DNA from: Rheum nobile
Taxonomy: Eukaryota; Streptophyta; Magnoliopsida; Caryophyllales; Polygonaceae
Assembly: GCA_027886185.1 (NCBI GenBank)
Contig: WOAB01000322.1
Location: forward strand, 374,501 to 438,500
Direction of reading: 5' to 3'
DNA: 64,000 bases
The position numbers and the translations under genes are program-made. A model generated the notes under the pieces. That model was not told where the DNA came from. It worked only from the letters and a program-made list of their open reading frames with translations, and did no database searches. Below, piece after piece: positions 1 through 10,364 of this stretch (within the stretch, counting starts at the first letter, position 1; every line of letters starts with the position of its first letter).

Positions 1-350
1 TGCTCAAGCCACGGGCCTAGTCCCACATGAGACACTCCATGAGCCGTAGCCCATGTACCCCAACCCTTCCTTGTTGGCTACTCCAAATTAATGGAAGCCA
101 TTTCCAAGAGGTTGTTCCTGAGTCTCGAACACGAGACCTCCCCCTTTAACAAGAAGCCTTACGCCCTCTTGTTACCAATTGTGTTGCAGCACAATTGGTA
201 ACAAGTGGGCGTTAAGCCGCTTGTTTAAGCGTGAGTTCTCGAGTTTGAGTCTCACGAACAACCTACCCAACCATGGGGAGAGGGGTTGGGGTACATATGG
301 GCTATGGCCCATGGGGATGGAAATAGCTGGGCCTAATGGGCTTGGATGCT
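1..350. repeat. SINE-like inverted dimer 1 (head-to-head palindrome)
   Basis: An imperfect palindrome centred between 186 and 187. The right arm reads as a tRNA-derived SINE-like unit: an A-box-like stretch (CACAATTGGTAACAAG, about 191-206) and a B-box-like stretch (GAGTTTGAGTC, about 241-251), followed by a body containing GGGGTTGGGGTACAT. The left arm is the same unit inverted. Arms are clearly homologous but diverged, more than in the second dimer. The left end may extend beyond the window. No poly(A) tail or clear target duplication was seen. A foldback MITE is the alternative reading. Confidence 0.6.
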
Positions 351-380
351 ACCTCCTACATAAAAAAGTGTACTTTTATA

Positions 381-720
381 TAATACCTCGACAGCTTAGC
401 AGCCCGGCCCATCACAGAGCTGCAGCCCATACACCCCAACCCCTCACTGGCCCATATTAAATGGCGCCCAACAGGTTGTTCATGAGTCTCGAATTCGAGA
501 CCTCACGCTTTAACAAGCTGCCAAAGCATCACTTGTCATCAATTGCGCTGCAGCGTAATTGGTGACAAGTGATGCTTTGGCAGCTTGTTAAAGCATGAGG
601 TCTCGAATTCGAGACTCACGAACAACCTGTTGGGCGTCATTTAATATGGGCCAGTAAGGGGTTGGGGTGTATGGGCTGCAGCTCTGTGATGGGCCGGGCT
701 GCTAAGCTGTCGAGGTATTA
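381..720. repeat. SINE-like inverted dimer 2 (near-perfect 340-bp palindrome)
   Basis: A 2 x 170 bp palindrome centred between 550 and 551. It starts TAATACCTCGACAG and ends with its exact complement. I count about six mismatches between the arms, all C/T-type transitions. Each arm carries an A-box-like segment (GTAATTGGTGACAAG) and a B-box-like segment (GAATTCGAGACTC), oriented outward from the centre. It is clearly the same family as the dimer just upstream, so the head-to-head arrangement occurs twice within 720 bp. It could fold into a very long hairpin. Confidence 0.7.
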
Positions 721-983
721 CATCCGCTGTACCCTACTTTATAAGACTTCCGCTGTATTTGGTTTAAACTCTGTGTTAGCCTATTCGGGATTGAGTTGTA
801 ATCCCGTAACTCATGTTTCTTTGACAATGTTATGTTTTGGAATTGAATGCTTTGATCATTATGTATCATTTGTATTTCATAAATTGTAATTAAATGGTAA
901 AGCCTTGGGTGATCTCGATAAGGAACAGTGGGGTCACTGGCGGTAATACCTTTCCAAAAGGGTTAAGTTTTGGGGATGTTACA
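721..983 (+). repeat. LTR-like remnant ending GGGGATGTTACA
   Basis: No open frame of interest. The stretch ends with TTTTGGGGATGTTACA at 971-983, which resembles the 3' terminus of Tekay/Del-type gypsy LTRs (GGTGTTACA). No initiator-Met primer site follows, so if real this is a solo or 3' LTR fragment. The call rests on the terminus only. Confidence 0.25.
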
Positions 984-1637
984 ATACGAGTGTGCAATTG
1001 TGAGTGAGAATTATTTGCATGTTAAGTAGTAAGGTTTTATTCTATTTGTATGTATCCTATATCCTTGTGTGTATTGCTATTGCTTTGTTAGTGGTAAGGT
1101 TTTCTTCCATTGATATTGTGATAAGTCTACCAACAACTGTGAGAATTAGTAGTACTTAAGATCAGGGTGGGAACAACCATAAGAATAGTTAAAGAACTTG
1201 GATTGAATAGATTTCAGTGATTGACCTACGTCTCTGTATTATGGATCTCGTTCTAGTGGAATGACTTTCCCCAATCATATTCTCAAGTCAACTTAACCTT
1301 GTTTACTTTGCTCAGTTTGATAACTAAATCCCCCCTTATTACTTTGCATGCTTATAAACACATAGATTGATTACTTCCTCCCTGTGGGTTCGACCCTTAC
1401 TTGCTTGCTATACATCTGTTTAGTAGGTTTGTTAGGACTTTTACTTTGACTAGGCCATTCAACGATATTTGCACTACATATTTCGGCCACGTCAAGCGTC
1501 AACACAACCGACATAGTTGGAGAATCCCTCGCTACGCATTGGCAAGTAAGATAGTCTTGCATAAATCTCGTTATGTTTATCCTATTGTTTGCTTGTCATT
1601 GACAATCGTGTTTGACAAAGTCTTTGAATGACGTTGT
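984..1637. other. Non-coding, LTR/leader-like sequence, no gene seen
   Basis: AT-rich, with no coding signature on either strand. The segment at 1376-1445 (CCTCCCTGTGGGTTCGACCC and onward) resembles the LTR-end/leader sequence of Athila/Tat-type gypsy elements. It may be what remains of the 3' LTR side of minus-strand element IV, but I could not pair it with a second LTR. Confidence 0.3.
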
Positions 1638-1639
1638 AT

Positions 1640-2122
1640 GCCTAGGACCATGTCAAGGAGCTCTCGTCAAAGACGGACATCCAAGAGAGGCAAGTTGCGA
1701 TTGACAAGAACTCAATTGAGGCCCTCACCTCCAAAAGAATTAAGATGTCTCAAAGCATCAAGACTCAATAAGGAAAGATCTGACAACTTGATGAGGAGGT
1801 GTTCCATCTTAGAGACGAGAATAAGGTGACCACGGAGGAAGGTGAGCAGTTGGCTGCAGAGCTTGATGAAGTTGAGGCTTATTATTCATGGTTGGCTTGG
1901 GTAGAAGTCATGGAAGATGTCGCCGCTAACAAACACAAGCGTTGGGACACCATTGCTGAAAGGAAGACATTTCATGATGCGTATCCCTCCATGCTGGTCT
2001 TCCCTAGTATGACGTCTCGAAAGATCAAGGACGCAGATGAAGGAGAAGATGAACATGCCCCCGCAGATGAGCAGGACCCCGTAGTGGAGGAGGACAAGCT
2101 GGAGTCTCCCACCACTTCATGA
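1640..2122 (+). pseudogene. Antisense-ORF terminal exon of element IV (coiled-coil protein)
   Basis: The clean frame runs 1799-2122 (about 107 codons). Upstream, the coiled-coil part is broken by stops. It is rich in Glu/Lys heptad-like sequence and contains AYYSWLAWVEVMEDVAANKH followed by W, an EK-type stretch and a PS. This aligns residue for residue in spacing with exon 4 of the antisense gene in element I (IFYALKSRIEMIEEFEEGKH) and with the copy in element II (AYYCIRARIEMMEEYAAGTH). It ends in an acidic tail. It lies opposite in strand to element IV's pol and downstream of integrase, as expected for a Tat antisense gene. The 5' exons with the Transposase_28 domain are absent. Confidence 0.65.
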
Positions 2123-2829
2123 ATGTTTTAAGGATGTATGGATTTTGCTGATGGTGACCATCGCCCGTAGTGGGACAATATATTAACATTTGGGCCCACC
2201 CTCCTGGGTGGTTTGACAATGTATTTTTCCCCTGTTCACAGGAACAAGGTTAAGTAGTAGTTGTTTCATACCTTGCTTGTTGTATGTATTGCATGCTTGT
2301 TCCCTTTGACTGTGTAGGTATATCAAGACTTGAAGAAGAGCAAAGCGTATCCATGTTTTGAAGACGATGATGATCAAGATCGAGCATCTAACATGGCATT
2401 CTGGCAATTATGGGGTCAACCGTGATGGGGGAGTTGAAGATATCGAAGCAGTAGTAGATGTAATAGACTTTGTAAAACATAAGCTAAGTAGAATAGGACA
2501 TTGTATCCCTTACATATGAGTAATAAAATCAGCTTCTTTGATCATAACACTTTGTTTCTTAATGCCTTTCTTTCTGTGTTCCTCCCAATACGAATCAAGA
2601 GGTGAGCAATAATGTCTATATGCGTAGAGACTTACAATAGACACGTTGAAGAATAACCTTGCCTTGGTTGAATTTCTCATGCGATTGCGTTAAAAGATAG
2701 CGAGCAAAAACACTATGATGTCCAGGACAATATGTAAGATACGTTACCTGGGGTAAACACGACATTGTATAGCAAAGATGAAGAAAGTGTTACTGTTGAG
2801 ATGTTAATGGCCACACGGTTAAGAACCTT
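2123..2829. other. 3' UTR of element IV, no gene
   Basis: Non-coding AT-rich sequence between the antisense exon and the tandem repeats. I see no conserved protein frame. Short ORFs on the minus strand here have no recognisable content. Confidence 0.5.
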
Positions 2830-3290
2830 GTAGTACATAACTTGATTGCGGAATTTGTGTCGCAATATGTGTAAGTGACCGTCAGGGGTTGATTAGGTCA
2901 CCATAGAAGATATCAATCGCGGGACTAATGTCATGAGATCTACAGGTGACCGTCAAGGGTCAAGTAGATAAGATTGATCGTGGGATTCGCGTCGCGGTGT
3001 TCAGAGATGACCATCTAGGGCCATAGAGATAAGATTTATCGTGGGATTTGTGTCGCGATGTTCATAGATGACTATCTGGGGCCATGGAGATAATATTTAT
3101 TGGTGAGTTCACATCGCAATGTTCGTAGATTACCGCCTGGGGCCATTGAGGTAAGACTGATCGCAGGATTCGCGTTGCAATGTTCGTAGATGATTGTCTA
3201 GGGGCATGGAGATAAGATTGATCGCGGGAATGACGTTGCGATGTTCGTAGATGACCGTCTGGGGCCATGAAGATAGCGTTATTGCGTAAC
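2830..3290. repeat. Tandem repeat, about 60-bp unit, roughly 7 copies (Tat 3' UTR)
   Basis: A diverged array whose unit contains a core like AGATGACCRTCTGGGGCC, then GGAGATAAGATTGATCG, then GGGATTCGYGTCGC. Cores begin near 2875, 2944, 3005, 3066, 3126, 3187 and 3247, giving a period of 60-69 bp that settles at 60-61. The array lies between integrase and the 3' end of Tat element IV. Tat-lineage 3' UTRs are known to hold tandem repeats that can seed satellites. Homology between units is clear; the exact copy number is approximate. Confidence 0.7.
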
Positions 3291-3970
3291 TCAATAGGGA
3301 GTGTGACTGATATAGTGATGATATCACGACGTAACTCAACGGGGAGTGTGACCGATATAGCCTATGGTGCGATGTAGTTCGACCAGGCACTGCCACAGGG
3401 GCGATTTTTTAAAGTCAACTAGCGGGTTAGGAACCCATACGCATATGTCGTAGAGGCAGTACCGACAAGGTCAAGGACCTATATGGAGAAGTGCGATACA
3501 ACTTATCCAGCTGGACATATATTTTTTTCTTTATGGGCGTCCCTTTTTATTGTTTCTTTCCTTTGATGGGGCCGGATAAACACCTAGGCATTGTTGTTCT
3601 TCCCAACGCTTGTGTCGAGTTTAGGAAGTGTCATGGTGTAACTTAGGGAGTGTGACCGATATAGCTGATGACGTCACGACGTAACCCAGCGGGGGTGTGA
3701 TTGATATAGCCTGATGTCGTCAACGAGGATGAAAGTGGCATCATGACAAAGCTTCAAGAGAATAACGTTAATATAGCTGGCAACTCATAACACAGCTCCA
3801 AGGGAACAATGTCGATAAAGCTTAGTGTCACGATATAACCCAACGGAGGGTGTGATTGATGTAGCTAAGGGCGTCATAGTGTAACTCAACAAGAGTGTGA
3901 CTGATATAGCCGACAACGTCACGACAAAGATCCAATGGAACAATGTCGATATAGCCTAGGGGTATGATGT
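3290..3970. repeat. Second irregular repeat family in element IV 3' UTR
   Basis: Recurring motif of the form GTCACGACGTAACYCA, then CGGGGAGTGTGACCGATATAGC, at about 3280-3320, 3335-3365, 3635-3665, 3676-3710, 3828-3865 and 3875-3910. GACAAAGMTCCAAGGGAACAATGTCGATA-type variants are interspersed. Spacing is irregular, unlike the neighbouring 60-bp array. No protein-coding signal. Confidence 0.55.
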
Positions 3971-4087
3971 AGCTCGACTAGGCATAGCCTTGGGGTGAGA
4001 ATGTAGCAAATGGATAATGAAAATAATCGCTTGTTTTATTTAATGAAATGAGTTTCGATAAGTAACATGCATGGAATGTAAGCAAGA

Positions 4088-5170
4088 TTAGAAATGGTAC
4101 GTCTTAAGGTGTGTCACGTTTCAACTTCGGATGACAGGAACGCCTTGTAGATTTGCCAACTCGTAAGCACCTTGTCTGACTACCTTGGTGATTTTGTAGG
4201 GACCTTCCCAAGTAGATCATATCTTTCTAGTGTTCTCCTCCCTTGTATTCTGAAACACTTTATGCAAAACCCAATCTCCAACTTGGAGCGCTTTTATCCT
4301 TACGTTGCGATTGTAACTCTTGGCGACCCCTTGTTGGTATGTCACCATCCTGATGGAGGCATCGTCGCATAGTTAATCGACGGTGTCTAGCATGAACGTC
4401 ATAAGGGACATGTTTCTTTCTTCCGTGATGAGGCGATAACGAGCAGTGGGAACCTAGACTTCAACAAGTAAAACAGCTTCACTGCCAAACACTAAAGAGA
4501 AAGGTGTTCTACTTGTCGCGATTTTTAGAGTTATGCACTCTGACCACATGATGCATGGCAAATCATCTGCCCATAAGCCTTTTGCTTTCTTGAGCCTTTA
4601 TAAAAATTGTTGATGATCACTTTGTTGTTGGATTCATCTTGACCGTTTGATTGTGGATAGAGTGGAGTTGACGTGACAAGTTTGATGCTCATGTCTTGGA
4701 AAAACTCGTACATCCGATTGCTAATGAATTGAGACCCATTGTTGCAGACAATGGTGTCAGAGACACCAAATCGACTCAATATGTTTCTTCTTATGAAGAA
4801 TATGACATGAGAGTCTTTGATCTCCTTGAATGCTTCAACTTTGATTCATTTTAAAAAGTAGTCTGTTATGACGAGCATGAAAACACGTTGACTAGACGCA
4901 ATCGATAGCTTTTCGACAATATCCATCCCTCACTCCATTAAGGGCCAAGGAGATGATGTTGGACGTAGATCTTCTGATGGTTGATGAGACACTCGATCAT
5001 GTTTTTGACAAGCATCGTACTTCTTTGCATAGTCAATAGCGTCCTTCCTCATAGTGGGCCAGTAATATCCTTTTGTGTGGGCGCACAATGCCAAGTTCCT
5101 CCCACTAGAGTGATTGTAGCATTCTCCATCGTGGAGCTCCTGTAGCATGTTTTGAACTTCGTCTTCTCAA
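4088..5170 (-). pseudogene. Integrase of element IV (Tat), degenerate
   Basis: Three integrase modules are visible. At 5148-4930 there is a zinc-binding segment with GYYWPTMRKDA and CDACQKHD-like cysteines (first Cys lost, reads YDACQ). At 4779-4531 there is part of the catalytic core with CNNGSQFISN (second Asp replaced by Asn) and YPQSNGQDESNNK. The C-terminal domain at about 4260-4088 reads WEGPYKITKVVRQGAYEL and ends NVTHLKTYHF, typical of Tat. Stops interrupt all parts, so it is non-functional. It inserts cDNA in intact relatives. Confidence 0.8.
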
Positions 5171-5429
5171 AGACATCTTAGATAGTATCCGGTGGTAGAC
5201 CACTTGAGCAACATATCGTCGTTGAGACAGAAAGATGACGACTTGGAACAGAGTCGTCGGGCCTCATTCTTGTCGGGTGGTAACTTGCCATGCTTGAGCC
5301 AATTATGGAATGATGTATTTTAAGACTCAGATTCATTAGAGTAACTGACCCGCATCAGGATTGGCTCATTGGATAACTTGTTGATGGCAGGTACCTCTAC
5401 ATGTAAGAAGGGGATCTTATGATATTCTC

Positions 5430-6005
5430 TTGGGTCGATTACGACCCGAGATTGGCTAGTGTGTCGGTGTTTGCATTGGTGTCCTAGGGAACATGCTTAG
5501 TGCTGAATGTGTCAAAGCACTTGATGATGTCGCAGATGACTTCCATATATGATGTCATCTTTGAGTCATGGGCTGCATAGGATATTTTGATTTGATTAAG
5601 AATTAGCATGGAGGCGCATATTACTTTTCTTCACGTCTGTCTGCTTGGCAATGGTGATGCCAGTTATGAGTGCTTCATATTATGCCTTGTTGTTTGTTGC
5701 TTTGAATTCACATCTATGGCTTGGGCTATCCTACCCCCCTGTGATGATTTTAGGACAACCACTAATCCTACTCCATTTTGATGAGAAGCACCGTCGGTGT
5801 ATAGCGTCCACTTCGGGGGGATGGTGTATCCAACTTGCAGTGACTCTTTTGTGATATGTTCTTCATAGGTTGGGATGAAATCAGCCACAAATGTTGCCAA
5901 AGCATGCGACTTGATTGATGTGCATGTCTCGTATTGGATGTCGTAGCCGCTAAGATGGAATGCCCACTTCATCATCCTCCCAAATAACCTTATTTTGCTC
6001 ATCAC
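5430..6005 (-). pseudogene. RNase H region of element IV
   Basis: The frame 6005-5664 begins in the RT-RNase H connection (FGRMMKWAFHLSGYDIQYE, the plant Tat 'AxHLSGYDIxY' block). It continues to TLYTDGASHQNGVGLVVVLK, containing the first catalytic Asp of RNase H. The remainder down to 5430 is frameshifted, with recognisable EVICDIIK and DTLANLGS. It would remove RNA from the RNA:cDNA hybrid in an active element. Broken here. Confidence 0.75.
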
Positions 6006-6599
6006 GTTCTTGATGATATAATTGGTCCTTAACTTTGATAGTGTTGGGCTTCAAAGTAAGTTTTCAACTTAATGGACTCCGTGATGAAGGTTAGGCTTAG
6101 CTTCTCCATAGGTGAATATCTCGTCAATGCGTCTAATAGAGTCTTGCTCACATAGTGGGCAACTATTCGCTGTATTCTTCTCTTACTAAGACGACACTTG
6201 CCTCCATTTTTGTGTCTGCTAAGTAGATGTACAAGGTTTATCCATTTCTAGGCATTGAAAGTAATAGTGGAGAGGCTAAGTACCTTTTCAATTCATGGAA
6301 GGCTTCTTCGTGCTTGTTTGTCTATTCAAAGGATTTGTTTTCTCCTTAAGACGTCATAGAATAAGCGGTTCTTGTCTTAACACCTTCGAGATGAACCTAT
6401 TGAGAGTGGAAACTCTGCCTATCAACTTTTTGATGTCTTTGACACATCGGGGGGGATTGAAGTTCAAGAATGGCTTCAATAAGGATTGGGACTGGCCTCG
6501 ATTCCCTGTTGTGTCACTGCGTATCACAAGAATTTTCCCGATGAGACCCCGAAGGAGGATTTAGTATGGTTCAGCTTCATGTCATATATCTCCAGGATC

Positions 6600-7110
6600 T
6601 CAAAGGCTATCTTCAAGTGCTAAATATGATCAACCGCCTTCTTTGACTTCACCATCATGTTGTCCATATAAACCTCCATCGTGTCGATTTGGTTCTCAAA
6701 CATCTTGTTGACTAGCCTTTGGTATGTGGATTTGACGTTCTTAAGACCAAATGGTATGACTTTATAGCAACAAATTCCCTAGTTGGTGATTAAGGTTGTT
6801 TTTTCTTGATCTTCTCAACTCATATGAATATGGTAGTAGCCGCTAAAGGCGTCCATGAATGTGAGCATCTCATGACCGACGGTGGCGTCGAACATCGCGT
6901 GGATATGAGGTAGTGGAAATGAGTCTTTAGGATATGCTTTATTGAGGTCAGTGAAGTCGACGCAAACTCTCCACTTCTCATTCTTCTTTTGTACTACCAC
7001 CACATTAGCTAGCAAGTCGGGATAGTGGGCTTCTCTGATCTTGACGGTCTCTAATAAGGCTTGTACTTCTTCATCTATCACCTTGTTTCTTTCTGGTGCA
7101 AACTTTCTTC
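6600..7110 (-). pseudogene. Reverse transcriptase of element IV, catalytic box mutated
   Basis: The frame 7081-6815 contains WRVCVDFTDLNKAYPKDSFPLPHI and MLTFMDAFSGYYHIHM, diagnostic blocks of gypsy RT fingers and palm. Beyond it the sequence reads LVNKMFENQ and EVYMDNMMVKSK near 6680-6645. The expected YIDDM box is YMDNM, losing the second catalytic Asp. Several stops separate the parts. The enzyme cannot be active. Confidence 0.8.
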
Positions 7111-7682
7111 TTGATTGGTGGATGTTGAGGATCCACGTTGAGTTTGTGTACGATCACGTTTGGACTGATGCCAATCATGTCCTGGTGTGTCCATGCGAAG
7201 CACTCAGAATGGGACCGCATGAAGTCGAATAGTTGTTTCCTATTTTGTCGGGCATATATGTACCTATCTTCACAACATGACTGGGTTTGCTAGGATCTAA
7301 GATCACCTAGTCGAGTTCAGGGGGCTCCGACTCCGTGTAGTGCGTCGGCGTTCTGCGGTTCGTTCATTGCTATGTTGTCTGCCCTTTGATATGCTTCTTG
7401 GTGATGGTCGGCTTCATTGAAATTTGGTAACATTCCTTTGTCAATATATGTTCGCGTTTAATCTCTTGGACTCCTCAATTGGTAGGAAATTGACGGTCTG
7501 ATGATACGTCAATGGAACCGCCTTCATGCCATGTATCCAGCGCCGATTGAGGATGATGTTGAAACAATTGAATGGTGACGGGCAATCCATGATCATGAAC
7601 TTGACTTGAAGGTTTACTCCGCCTGAGTAAGTTGTCTGCGTGATCTCCCTTTGTAAGTTGTTGACTTCGTCGTTGAAGCCTA

Positions 7683-8009
7683 CTAATGGATTGACTTCTT
7701 GATGATGTCCTCCTGGGTAAGGCCAAGGCTATGGAGGACTTCAATCATCATGAGGTTCACGGAGTTGTCGTTGTCGACTAGGACGCTTCGTACCAGACAA
7801 TTACCTATTGTAAGGGATATGATGAGGCTGTCATGATGTTTTGTGATGACATCGTTGGGCTCGTTGAACGTGATGGGTACGTTTTCATGCTTCTCCTTGC
7901 TGAGAGTCATCAGTTTGTTAAATCCATACTCTTTGGCATGTCGCTTTGCGACAAACATAGATGTTCCAAATATCTCTGATCCTCCAGAGATGTTGTTCAC
8001 GTTCTTCAC
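7683..8009 (-). pseudogene. Aspartic protease of element IV, fragment
   Basis: 108-codon open frame with HHDSLIISLTIGNCLVRSVL preceding VDNDNSVNLMM. This is the position of the D-T/S-G active-site turn in Tat proteases (compare IDTSSSTNL in the copy near 63.6 kb). Here the turn is DNDNS, so the Gly/Ser context is altered. It continues LGLTQEDI as in related copies. It cleaved the Gag-Pol polyprotein in the ancestor. Flanking frames are shifted. Confidence 0.75.
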
Positions 8010-9410
8010 ATGTCAAGGAGGGGGGTGGCACTTCACCCTTCTTGGTTCGATCTAAGGTGGCTTTCCCCCGATCTATGAGCAAGTCCATGGGATACCCTAT
8101 ATAGAGTAGGTAAGCGGCCTCTTTCCTCAGTGTGACACAATCTTCGGTGTTGTGTCCTCCATCGTAGTGGAAATCGCACCACTTGTCGGTGACTCTCCTA
8201 TTCATGGGATTATCTAACTTTCTAGGCCACTTCACAAACTTGTTGAGTTTAGCCATGGCGTTGAGTATTCTGGTTGTGTCGACCATGAACGAGTGGTGGT
8301 GGAGAGGAGTATAGAGCCCCCGGTCGTTGTAGCGGTTTTATCCACTCTCTCAGATATTGTTGACTCTTTGGTTGTCGGGATTTGGTCAAGGATAAGGCTT
8401 GTAAGGCCTCTCGGTTTTGTTGACGGACTTGCTTGGGCAAGATGACTTTTGTGACTTATCTGACGCGAGACCATCATCTTCTAGTCGAATGTATGCCATA
8501 GCTTTGGCTTGGACGTCTTCGAACGTCTAACACAAGTACTTTGTCAGATCGCGATATAGTTCCACATTCTCGAATAGTCCTTGCCTGAACGCCTCAATGG
8601 ATGTTGGGGCGTCGCAGCGAGGTAACGACACCTTTTCGTCGTTGAACCGAACAAGATATTTCCTTAACGTCTCTCTTGGGCGCTAGGTGGCGCAATAGCG
8701 ATGGCTAATCTGTTTCTAGAGTTGTTGACTGCTAGCAAATTGAGCTTTGAACAAGTTAATCAATCCAACGAAAGAGGAGATACTACCGTTTGACAAGTAT
8801 ATGAACCATGTCAGGGCCAAGCTTTTCAAAGTTGACCCGAACCATTTGCAGATCACGGCTTGTTTCAAGTGTTTAGGCATCATACTCTTCATCATTCTCT
8901 GCTTGTATAATGAGACTTATTAATCTGGACCGGCCTTTCCGTCGTACGACGACATGTCTAGAACCGCATACGTTTTTGGGATATCGACGTGAGCAATGAC
9001 GTTGATGAAGGGTGAGTCGGTGTAGGAGTTGTCGCCTTCCTCTTCTATGGTCCTGGGAACCCCTGGAATTTGGGTGAATCTCTCGTCTAGAGTTTTGAGT
9101 TTTTTGCGCCAATTATGTTCAATAACGTCATCGAATGATTCCGTTGGTATTGTCTCCATTGGATTTTTTGTCTCCGAGTCACAAATGACATGGTTTAATG
9201 TCATTGCTGGTGCGTGGTGGGATCCCCCAACGTCGGTTGATGGCATCATGATCGGAGTAGATAGAGACGGGTTGACGGCGACAAACTCGAGATCTAGTCG
9301 TTGGACGGTGTTGTCGCCGCAAACGAATTGGAGTCGGGAACGTGGTGCTGGTGGTGGCTATGATGTACTCAAGGAACACAACGAGGCAACCCAACACATC
9401 AGTACGCATG
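7918..9410 (-). pseudogene. gag of element IV, degenerate
   Basis: The gag N-terminal part is in the frame 9249-8920 (FTQIPGVPRTIEEE and DSPFINVIAHVDIPK, matching 'RIxQIPGVPQPIEKE..DSPFVEAIVRVEIPK' in elements I and II). The zinc-knuckle-like part lies at 8286-7918 with WCDFHYDGGHNTEDC, the Tat-type Cys-His-His-Cys motif. The middle (8880-8290) is frameshifted but retains sequence such as LITLFKAQ. The 3' end overlaps the protease frame. It encodes the particle structural protein in intact copies. Confidence 0.75.
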
Positions 9411-9649
9411 TGTAGGCTTTCGTAACGGCTAAATCACATCGAGGCATACAATGACCCAAGAAAAACTGAAAGGAAGTAATTAGATAGGAGTATAGGACCA
9501 CACCCTCTTGACTCTAAAAAAAACTAATGAAGATAAGACCATGTGAAAGGAAAAGATTCTAGTATCAAAATATTAATAATTAGGTTTGATTACCCCATTT
9601 ACATGTCCTATAAAAAAAATTATAGTTTGATCACGAGTTTGATAACGTA
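9411..9649. other. AT-rich spacer, no gene seen
   Basis: No protein frame and no recognisable LTR for element IV. The last 100 bases (TTTGATTACCCC, TTTGATCACG, TTTGATAACG) resemble the AT-rich tandem repeat at 17794-18010, so this may be the left part of the locus that element I entered. Confidence 0.4.
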
Positions 9650-9654
9650 CTAGT
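9650..9654. repeat. Target-site duplication CTAGT of element I (left)
   Basis: CTAGT immediately precedes the 5' LTR and is repeated at 17789-17793 directly after the 3' LTR. A perfect 5-bp duplication is typical of Ty3/gypsy integration. Confidence 0.9.
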
Positions 9655-10309
9655 TGTTAGGCCTATCATTCTCCAAGAAGATCAAGCGAGCAAGTTGGGC
9701 CAAGATCCAAACGGAGTCGGAAGCCAAGAGAAACCAGGAGGAGGCGTCACACATCCCTCAGACGTGTACTATCCGACCTATTCCGAAGATCTCGCCAAGA
9801 GCATTAAAAGCTTGATCAATGGCAACGACTATGGCATTAAACGCAGAAATCAAGCCGGCAATCAAAGAGCATATCCCTAAGATCTCGCCTGGAGTTAATA
9901 AGAGATATTTGCAAGAAGAGAATAACGGTCAGAAAAGGGGAATTACCATGTATAGATCACAATAAGACAAACGATACACACACGTCTACATCCGGCATTC
10001 GAGTATTGGCTCCGAAAAGAACTTGAGAGTGCACCCAATCTAGCTCACTCCCCTCGGAATATCACTCAGTCAACACCGGTCGAGTCACAGAATCGCCGGT
10101 CGAACCGGATCCGATCTTTTGTCCCTCAAGGATAAGTTGTACTTCGATCTGATTCAATCATTGATAGATCAATAAAATTACCTTGTTATTTCGTGTCTAT
10201 TCTTTATTTGTTGATCGTTTTGTTTGGTTTGGATTGATTTCTATTACCCGATCGACTCGTTACCCCGTCTAAGATGATTTAGGTCGTCCGATCTTTTCGC
10301 CCCAAAACA
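9655..10309 (+). repeat. 5' LTR of element I
   Basis: Begins TGTTAGGCC and ends CCCCAAAACA, matching the 3' LTR at 17134-17788 across the same 655 bp. It contains AATAAA (about 10171), a plausible polyadenylation signal. Promoter elements were not clearly identifiable. Confidence 0.93.
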
Positions 10310-10310
10310 A

Positions 10311-10330
10311 TTTGGCGCCCACCGTGGGGC
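10311..10330 (+). other. Primer-binding site of element I
   Basis: TTTGGCGCCCACCGTGGGGC directly follows the LTR. The TGGCGCC start fits the 3' end of plant tRNA-Asp used by Tat/Athila elements, and the same sequence follows the 5' LTR of element II. The tRNA assignment is inferred from the first 7-8 bases. Confidence 0.75.
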
Positions 10331-10364
10331 AACTTGCCGATCACCATATCAAAACCTTCCAAAC

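Larger units (their letters stand above)
1640..9410 (-). mobile_element. Element IV: degenerate Tat-lineage Ty3/gypsy retrotransposon
   Basis: On the minus strand the order is gag (9410 to 7920), protease (8009 to 7683), reverse transcriptase (7110 to 6600), RNase H (6005 to 5430) and integrase (5170 to 4088). A 1.9-kb repeat-rich 3' UTR and, on the opposite strand, an antisense-ORF exon (1640-2122) follow. This is the layout of the Tat/Retand group. Multiple stops and frameshifts occur in every domain, and the RT catalytic box has decayed to YMDN. Neither LTR could be recognised, so both ends are approximate. It is the most decayed Tat copy in the window. Confidence 0.8.

Noticed and set aside
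181..560. tRNA genes suggested by A/B-box-like motifs
   Set aside because: The motifs do not fold into a full cloverleaf by eye, and the surrounding unit repeats as a SINE-like element. Treated as tRNA-derived repeats, not functional tRNAs.
2830..3290. CRISPR-like array
   Set aside because: The 60-bp units are contiguous and diverged, without constant repeats separated by unique spacers, and they sit in a plant retrotransposon 3' UTR.
9411..9654. 5' LTR of element IV
   Set aside because: No TG..CA ends, no primer-binding site on the minus strand, and no matching partner LTR on the left side.
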